Part shown: positions 1 to 4,560 of the stretch, in pieces | How positions within the stretch are numbered: the stretch's first letter is position 1 | Layout of the letters: each line of letters starts with the position of its first letter | Origin: Anaerolineae bacterium | GTDB taxonomy: Bacteria; Chloroflexota; Anaerolineae; JAADDB01 | Assembly (NCBI GenBank): GCA_015486895.1 | Contig: WFQT01000135.1 | Coordinates: forward strand, 1 to 5,672 | DNA length: 5,672 nucleotides | Direction: 5' to 3' | The notes under the pieces: model-generated | The model's database searches: none | What the model saw: only the letters and a program-made list of their open reading frames with translations | What the model was told of the DNA's origin: nothing | Position numbers and translations under genes: made by a program

Positions 1-11
1 ATAAGAGACAG
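1..11 (+). other. Probable residual Tn5/Nextera mosaic-end adapter
   Basis: The first eleven bases, ATAAGAGACAG, equal the last eleven bases of the 19-bp Tn5 mosaic end used in tagmentation sequencing libraries. The match sits exactly at the edge of the window and in the orientation expected when adapter precedes an insert. The likeliest reading is untrimmed adapter at a contig end, with genomic sequence starting at about base 12. A chance match of this length exactly at the edge is improbable but not excluded. A natural Tn5/IS50 end is unlikely, since no transposon sequence follows. Confidence 0.75.
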
Positions 12-124
12 CTGTTAATCCGTGCAACCTGTGGTGAATATAGCTCAGATGAGCCTAAAACGTCATTTTCGCCGGACTATAGTTTTATATTGACAACGGC
101 CGGAGGTCATGTTATGCCCTATCT

Positions 125-1309
125 TTACTCAATGACCCCCAACTCCTTACCGACCTGCTGGAATGTCGCTAACAGGCGGTTGATATGCTCGTCTGTGTGC
201 GTAGCCATGTAGCTAGTGCGCAGCAAAGACATATTCGGAGGTACGCCTGGCGGGATGACCGGGTTCACGAAGACGCCTGCGTCCAGCAGCGCTCGCCAGA
301 AGGCGAAAGTCTTCATTTCATCACCGATGATCACCGGAATGATGGGCGTTTGCGTGTTGCCTATATTGAAGCCCATTTGTCGGAAGGAAGCATGCAGCCG
401 GTGTGTGATATCCCACAAGCGCTGATTGCGTTCTGGTTCATCTTGCATCACGTGCAATGAGGCTAAAGCTGCGGCGGTATTTGGCGGTGTCATGCTGGCG
501 CTGAAGATCAAGGATCGGGCATTATGCTTGATGAACTCAATGGTAATTCGGTCGCCGGCGATGAACCCTCCCAGTGAAGCAAAAGCCTTGCTGAAAGTGC
601 CCATGATTAGATCGACCCCTTCGGTGAGGCCGAAATAGGCCGCCGTGCCCCGACCGCCACCAAGGACACCGATACTGTGGGCATCGTCAACCATGAGACG
701 AGCACCATTCTTGTGGCAGATTTCCACCAATTCTGGCAAAGGGGCGATGTCCCCCCCCATGCTAAAAACACCGTCAATGATAACCAAGGTGCCGGCGTCC
801 TTCGGAATGCGCTTCAGCACCGAGTCGAGGGAGTCCATGTCGTTGTGGCGGAAGCGCATCATTTTGCCATAGCTAATTTTTGCACTGTCGATAATGCTGG
901 CATGATCTTCCTTGTCAGTAACGGCAATGTCGCCCCGCTGAACTAATGAGGAAATGGTGCCTAAGTTGGTTTGATACCCGGTGCTAAACACCAGTGCTGC
1001 TTCCATCCCGACCCATTCGGCCAATTCCTGCTCTAATTGCTCGTGTATTGCCAGGGTACCGTTGAGAAACCTGGATCCGGTACAACTTGTACCGTAACGG
1101 TGGATGGCATCAATGGCAGCCTGACGTACCTTTGGATGGGTGGTCAGCCCCAGGTAATTATTGGATCCGGCCATGATGACCCGTTTTCCGCGGACAACGG
1201 CCTCCGGCCCTTCCGATTCTTCTATAGGGATGAAGTATGGATAATAACCTTCCTGGATAGCCTCTTCGACACGTTGGATACCTTCAGCACACTTCTGGAA
1301 TAAGTCCAT
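125..1309 (-). CDS. PLP-dependent alpha-oxoamine synthase, serine palmitoyltransferase-like
   Basis: A complete 394-residue cytosolic enzyme of the alpha-oxoamine synthase family (fold-type I aminotransferase), the usual length for BioF, Kbl and SPT. The family condenses an amino acid with an acyl thioester, releasing CO2 and CoA (or ACP). Visible motifs: SNNYLGL (49-55), GTSCTGSRFLNGT (73-85), DHAS with His136 that stacks on PLP, VDDAH with Asp208 and His211 that contact the cofactor, and GTFSKAFASLGGF with Lys241 as the Schiff-base lysine. The SRFLNGT and GTFSK...GGF signatures, and SLIFSAS at 266-272, resemble bacterial SPT-like proteins more than BioF (GTFGKA) or Kbl (GTLGKA). The substrate is therefore inferred as serine or a related amino acid plus a long acyl thioester, but it is not proven. 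No bio, tdh or acyl-carrier-protein gene is visible nearby. The ATG follows AGGAAG at a 7-nt spacing. It is transcribed divergently from maeB, and I see no convincing terminator in the 124 bases beyond its stop. Confidence 0.93.
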   Translation of the reverse strand: MDLFQKCAEGIQRVEEAIQEGYYPYFIPIEESEGPEAVVRGKRVIMAGSNNYLGLTTHPKVRQAAIDAIHRYGTSCTGSRFLNGTLAIHEQLEQELAEWVGMEAALVFSTGYQTNLGTISSLVQRGDIAVTDKEDHASIIDSAKISYGKMMRFRHNDMDSLDSVLKRIPKDAGTLVIIDGVFSMGGDIAPLPELVEICHKNGARLMVDDAHSIGVLGGGRGTAAYFGLTEGVDLIMGTFSKAFASLGGFIAGDRITIEFIKHNARSLIFSASMTPPNTAAALASLHVMQDEPERNQRLWDITHRLHASFRQMGFNIGNTQTPIIPVIIGDEMKTFAFWRALLDAGVFVNPVIPPGVPPNMSLLRTSYMATHTDEHINRLLATFQQVGKELGVIE

Positions 1310-1316
1310 GCGATAA

Positions 1317-1322
1317 CTTCCT
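1317..1322 (-). promoter_or_regulatory. Ribosome binding site of the oxoamine synthase
   Basis: On the minus strand AGGAAG lies 7 nt before the ATG at 1309-1307. It supports this start over any internal methionine. Confidence 0.75.
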
Positions 1323-1380
1323 TTCTCTATCGATAATTCCCTTTTATCTTTATGCCCCCCGAGGGGCTGTACACGTTATC

Positions 1381-1489
1381 CTGACCATAATCATTCCGTT
1401 GCCGTTGTCCTGTCGATTTGATCATACACCCGTTTTGGTGGAGGAAGCTTTGGTATGAATTACCAGTCATCAAAACGGAGGGTGGTCAG
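1381..1489. repeat. Nested inverted repeat upstream of the oxoamine synthase
   Basis: Three nested complementary pairs can be read. The outer pair is CTGACCA (1381-1387) with TGGTCAG (1483-1489). The middle pair is CCGTTTTG (1430-1437) with CAAAACGG (1471-1478), extendable by four more pairs, two of them G-T. The inner pair is TGGTA (1451-1455) with TACCA (1461-1465). The outer arms are separated from the middle stem by a long one-sided loop of about 42 bases. It could be a structured leader, a regulator-binding site, or coincidental in part. The middle 8-bp arms are the strongest element. Confidence 0.5.
1387..1416 (-). promoter_or_regulatory. Weak candidate sigma-70 promoter for the oxoamine synthase
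   Basis: On the minus strand TCGACA (1416-1411, five of six consensus -35 bases) is followed after 18 bp by GATTAT (1392-1387, four of six -10 bases). This would give a leader of roughly 70 nt containing the GCCCC/GGGGC hairpin. It is the best pair I found upstream of the gene, but the match is poor and other starts are possible. Confidence 0.25.
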
Positions 1490-1646
1490 AACAACATTAT
1501 TGAGACACCGGGCTCATTGAGTGAAATATAAACCAGATTATAAGATTCGTCAAGCTGGTTCAAGCAATGTATTACCGCTATCCTTGCAGATAGTTGGCTC
1601 CTGTCTTGGCATAGCGCAGCAAGCCGCAACTAATGTAGCAAGCAGT

Positions 1647-1662
1647 CTATCCCAGGGGATAG
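1647..1662. repeat. Short perfect hairpin/palindrome
   Basis: CTATCCC (1647-1653) and GGGATAG (1656-1662) are perfect inverted repeats separated by AG. It lies two bases before the larger palindromic repeat at 1665-1741. There is no T-tract on either side, so it does not look like an intrinsic terminator. Confidence 0.6.
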
Positions 1663-1664
1663 AA

Positions 1665-1741
1665 ATTGGACACGGATTTTCACAGATAAACACAGCAAAA
1701 ACAACACAATCAGTGTGTATCCGCGTTAGTCTGTGTCCTAT
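1665..1741. repeat. Imperfect palindromic element, probable dispersed intergenic repeat
   Basis: The arms 1668-1695 and 1711-1738 are inverted copies, 20 of 28 positions identical by my count, starting GGACAC and ending GTGTCC. The core is A- and C-rich and shows a roughly 10-bp period (CACAGATAAA then CACAGCAAAA). Short intergenic palindromes built from CACGGAT/CACAGAT and ATCCGCG...TGTGTCC words recur in many bacterial genomes as I remember them, so I infer a MITE- or REP-like dispersed repeat. Only one copy is present here. No target-site duplication is clear. Confidence 0.6.
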
Positions 1742-1983
1742 GATGTTTCATCAAAAGGTCTGATGTATTTGTTTACCGCCGTCCGAAACTTTTGACGTTC
1801 GCGGGGTCGAGCTTTCAGATGGCCTATATATGGCAATGCAGCCAGCAAAAGCCTCTACGCCTGGTGGAAAGGAACGCCAGCAGTTCGGCAAGCCGGTGGG
1901 GGTATGCATGCGGGGTGCCAAGTTAGAGTACAGTGATGTAGGGTTAAGCCCGAGGCTGGTTTATCTCTTTCTGATATGCGTCA

Positions 1984-2012
1984 TGGACAGCGGATTCTTT
2001 TTGCTGAATAAT
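1984..2012 (+). promoter_or_regulatory. Putative sigma-70 promoter of maeB
   Basis: TGGACA (1984-1989) and AATAAT (2007-2012) each match the consensus at five of six positions, with an ideal 17-bp spacer. Transcription would start near 2019, giving a leader of about 110 nt before maeB. It is the best-scoring pair I found by eye in the interval; no experimental support exists. Confidence 0.45.
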
Positions 2013-2115
2013 GAAGTTGGTTTTGTCAGTACTCTCTGTATGGCGCACGCGGGGCATTATCCTTGGAAAAGCACTGTTCTCCCGGTTTTACCCGTTGTGG
2101 GCTTTTCAATTTTTC

Positions 2116-2121
2116 AGGAGG
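2116..2121 (+). promoter_or_regulatory. Ribosome binding site that fixes the maeB start
   Basis: A perfect AGGAGG is followed by 6 nt and then ATG at 2128. It decides against the longer in-frame start at 2011, which has no Shine-Dalgarno sequence and overlaps the putative -10 box. Confidence 0.9.
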
Positions 2122-2127
2122 TTAGTC

Positions 2128-4371
2128 ATGGATTTGGAAAAGGAAGCATTGGAGTACCACTCCGTAGGTAGGCCGGGGAAGATCGAAGTACGGGCTACCA
2201 AGCCGATGTTGACACAACGGGACTTGGGGCTGGCGTACACACCAGGCGTAGCTGTTCCGGTCTTGAAGATTGCCGAAGACCCATCGTTGGCGTATGAGTA
2301 TACGGCAAAGGGCAATCTAGTGGCTGTCGTTTCTAATGGCACGGCAATTTTGGGTTTGGGTAGCCGTGGTGCGCTGGCAGCAAAGCCGGTGATGGAGGGG
2401 AAGGGAGTCCTTTTCAAGCGCTTTGCTGACGTGGATGTCTTTGATATCGAGTTAGACACCCTGGATCCCGACGAGATCATTAGGGCTGTGCAATTATTAG
2501 CTCCCACTTTTGGTGGTATTAACCTGGAGGATATCAAGGCGCCAGAGTGCTTCTATGTTGAGGAAACATTGAAGAAGACGGTCGACATTCCGGTGTTTCA
2601 TGACGACCAGCACGGCACGGCCATCATTTCCTCCGCCGCCTTGCTAAACATCATGGAGATAACGGGGAAAGACATCTCTAAGATTAGAGTAGCGGTGAAT
2701 GGTGCCGGTGCCGCGGGCATCGCCTGTGCCGAGCTCATCATTAAGTTAGGGGTCAAACGTGAAAATATCATGATGTGTGACAGCCGTGGCGTGATTTACA
2801 AAGGCCGGGGTGCCGGCATGAATCCTTACAAAGAGCGTTTCGCCCAGGATACAGATGCTCGTACGCTGGCTGACATCATGGTGGGCGCCGACGTGTTTAT
2901 GGGGCTCTCGGTGGCCGATGTAGTGACGCCGGAGATGGTCAAAAGTATGGCGCGAGATCCTTTCGTTTTGGCAATGGCTAACCCTGATCCTGAAATTAAG
3001 CCGGAATTGGCTATTGCTGCTCGTCCTGATGCTATTGTGGCCACTGGCCGTTCTGATTATCCCAATCAGGTAAATAATGTGCTGGGTTTCCCCTTCATTT
3101 TCCGGGGAGCGTTAGATGTCCGGGCTACCGCTATCAATGATGAGATGACGATCGCGGCGGCGCATGCTCTGGCAGATTTGGCCAAGGAGGATGTTCCAGA
3201 TGTAGTGTTAAAGGCCTATGGCAAAGATAAAATGCGTTTTGGGCGGGATTACATCATCCCCAAGCCACTGGATCCCCGAGTAATGCTATGGGAATCACCG
3301 GCAATAGCAGAGGCAGCCATGGAAAGTGGTGTAGCACAGCGCCACATTGACCTGGATGAATACCGGGAGCAATTAGCTGCTCGGCTGGGCAAAGGTTGGA
3401 CTGTAACACGATCTATCGCTTACAAAGCCATGAAGCTACCAAAGAGGGTCGTTTTTGCTGAAGGAGAAGAGAGCAAAATTATCCGGGCCGCCGCGCAAGT
3501 TCTGAGCGAGGGTATTGGCACGCCCATCCTCTTAGGCCGGGAGTCAGTTATTAAGGAGATTCAGGAGAAGCTTGGCATCCATGAAAAATTGGTGGTCGTG
3601 GACCCACAGACCAATCCCAAGAGAGAGGAATACGCTGAATTGCTTTACTCTCTGCGGCAGCGGAAAGGTGTTACCAAGAGCGTGGCCCACGATTTGTTGC
3701 GTAATCCTAACTATTATGGGGTGTTGATGGTCCAGGCTGGAGATGCGGATGCTTTCATTTCTGGTTTAACCTACAATTATCCGGAAGTGTTGCGCCCGGC
3801 GTTGCAGGTGGCCGGCACCGCGGCTGGTGTCGATCGTACTGCTGGCCTGTATGTAATGATTATCAACGAGAGGTTATACTTCTTCACCGATGCCACGGTG
3901 AATATCGAGCCCTCTGCCGAGGATTTAGCTGACATAGCTATTCTGGCTGCGGAGCGAGCTCGAGAGTTCGATGTGGAACCGCGAATTGCTATGCTCTCCT
4001 TCTCTAATTTCGGCAGCGTGCAGCATCCGCTGTCGGAGAAAGTGCGGCGGGCGGTAGACATTGTCCGCAACCGCCGGCCGGATTTGATCATCGATGGGGA
4101 GATGCAAGCGGATACAGCCGTGGTGGCTGACATTGTGGACGAACACTATCCCTTCAGCAATGTTAAGGACGCCAATGTGTTAGTCTTTCCTAACTTGGAG
4201 GCGGCCAACGTAGCCTACAAGTTGTTGCAGCGCTTAGGTGGCGCCACTACCATTGGCCCGATCCTGATGGGTATGGGCAAACCGATTCACGTCTTGCAGG
4301 CCGGTGATGAAGTCCGCGATATTATCAACATGGCAGCCATGGCAGTTCTGGATGCCCAGAAAATGTCGTGA
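2128..4371 (+). CDS. maeB: MaeB-type malic enzyme with C-terminal phosphotransacetylase-like domain
   Basis: A 747-residue cytosolic enzyme that oxidatively decarboxylates malate to pyruvate with NAD(P)+, supplying reducing power and linking the C4 pool to acetyl-CoA. Its length fits the MaeB family (about 760 residues). The malic N-domain (about 15-155) carries LAYTPGVA with Tyr37, EGKGVLFK with Lys92, NLEDI with Glu134 and Asp135, and FHDDQHGTA with Asp159 and Asp160. The dinucleotide domain (about 160-400) has the GAGAAG loop (192-197), ANPDPE with Asn285, and NQVNNVLGFP (313-322). The region from about 437 to 745 is a phosphotransacetylase-like fold, with LSFSNFGS (623-630), GEMQADTA (657-664) and IGPILMGM (709-716). 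The Ser-Arg pair of true Pta appears as Gln724-Ala725, so this domain is probably regulatory, binding acetyl-CoA. I cannot tell NAD from NADP preference. An upstream in-frame extension to 2011 is rejected. The gene is monocistronic: own promoter, terminator at 4392. Confidence 0.96.
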   Translation: MDLEKEALEYHSVGRPGKIEVRATKPMLTQRDLGLAYTPGVAVPVLKIAEDPSLAYEYTAKGNLVAVVSNGTAILGLGSRGALAAKPVMEGKGVLFKRFADVDVFDIELDTLDPDEIIRAVQLLAPTFGGINLEDIKAPECFYVEETLKKTVDIPVFHDDQHGTAIISSAALLNIMEITGKDISKIRVAVNGAGAAGIACAELIIKLGVKRENIMMCDSRGVIYKGRGAGMNPYKERFAQDTDARTLADIMVGADVFMGLSVADVVTPEMVKSMARDPFVLAMANPDPEIKPELAIAARPDAIVATGRSDYPNQVNNVLGFPFIFRGALDVRATAINDEMTIAAAHALADLAKEDVPDVVLKAYGKDKMRFGRDYIIPKPLDPRVMLWESPAIAEAAMESGVAQRHIDLDEYREQLAARLGKGWTVTRSIAYKAMKLPKRVVFAEGEESKIIRAAAQVLSEGIGTPILLGRESVIKEIQEKLGIHEKLVVVDPQTNPKREEYAELLYSLRQRKGVTKSVAHDLLRNPNYYGVLMVQAGDADAFISGLTYNYPEVLRPALQVAGTAAGVDRTAGLYVMIINERLYFFTDATVNIEPSAEDLADIAILAAERAREFDVEPRIAMLSFSNFGSVQHPLSEKVRRAVDIVRNRRPDLIIDGEMQADTAVVADIVDEHYPFSNVKDANVLVFPNLEAANVAYKLLQRLGGATTIGPILMGMGKPIHVLQAGDEVRDIINMAAMAVLDAQKMS

Positions 4372-4391
4372 GCATTTGCAGTTGAGCGAAC

Positions 4392-4426
4392 AAAGCGGGG
4401 GAAGGGTTAACCTTCCCCCGCTTTTT
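4392..4426 (+). terminator. Rho-independent terminator of maeB
   Basis: AAAGCGGGGGAAGG (4392-4405) pairs perfectly with 4411-4424 around a 5-nt loop, and a run of five T follows the GC-rich part of the stem (4422-4426). It starts 20 nt after the maeB stop. The stem also has A residues on its left flank, so weak termination from the opposite strand is conceivable. Confidence 0.95.
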
Positions 4427-4466
4427 GTTATCCACAGCGTCAAAAGCCAATGTTACCGAGAGGCCG

Positions 4467-4495
4467 TTGACAGCCAGCAAGGAGCATGTTATACT
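4467..4495 (+). promoter_or_regulatory. Near-consensus sigma-70 promoter for the downstream surface-protein gene
   Basis: TTGACA (4467-4472) matches the -35 consensus perfectly. After exactly 17 bp comes TATACT (4490-4495, five of six), preceded by an extended -10 TGT (4487-4489). Transcription should begin near 4502, about 58 nt before the GTG at 4561. It lies just after the maeB terminator, so the next gene is an independent transcription unit. Confidence 0.8.
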
Positions 4496-4505
4496 TTTTT
4501 TGAGT

Positions 4506-4515
4506 CCGGTACCGG
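4506..4515. repeat. Perfect 10-bp palindrome at the start of the transcript
   Basis: CCGGTACCGG is fully self-complementary and lies a few bases after the predicted transcription start from the 4467-4495 promoter. It could be an operator for a dimeric repressor, or simply chance. It has no loop, so as RNA it would fold poorly. Confidence 0.4.
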
Positions 4516-4560
4516 GCATGTGCCTGCCGTTGATAATCCTCTTTGGAAAGAATAAAAAAC

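Larger units (their letters stand above)
1310..2127. other. Gene-free divergent intergenic region
   Basis: About 0.8 kb separates the divergent starts of the oxoamine synthase and maeB. Short open frames here have no ribosome binding site or recognisable protein, and one runs through a palindromic repeat, so I call no gene. The interval contains a G+C hairpin in the minus-strand leader (GCCCC 1354-1358 with GGGGC 1363-1367), a nested inverted repeat (1381-1489), a perfect hairpin (1647-1662), an imperfect palindrome (1665-1741) and a putative maeB promoter (1984-2012). Bases 1760-1980 are relatively G-rich with several short complementary segments, for example CTGGTG 1861-1866 with CGCCAG 1875-1880. 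I recognise no known RNA family there. Confidence 0.7.

Noticed and set aside
43..103. Possible terminator for the oxoamine synthase (GCTC-AGAT-GAGC, and paired CCGG words at 72-75 and 100-103)
   Set aside because: The stems are only four base pairs and no T-tract follows in the minus-strand direction.
90..118. TTGACA-N17-TATGCC promoter-like pair on the plus strand, followed by a 31-codon frame
   Set aside because: The -10 box is poor and the frame is antisense to the 3' end of the oxoamine synthase with no recognisable product.
1476..1490. T-box-like word AGGGTGG
   Set aside because: It lacks the rest of the T-box consensus, has no following terminator, and no aminoacyl-tRNA synthetase or amino-acid gene is downstream. 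It is better explained as part of the inverted repeat.
1521..1763. 80-residue open frame on the plus strand
   Set aside because: There is no ribosome binding site, its second half is a translation of the palindromic repeat, and the composition is not protein-like.
2011..2127. In-frame 39-residue N-terminal extension of the malic enzyme
   Set aside because: The ATG at 2011 has no Shine-Dalgarno sequence and overlaps the putative -10 box, and the extension does not resemble MaeB N-termini. The ATG at 2128 has a perfect AGGAGG and yields the expected family start.
1830..2171. 113-residue open frame on the plus strand
   Set aside because: It overlaps the maeB promoter, ribosome binding site and start in another frame, has no ribosome binding site and has no recognisable domain.
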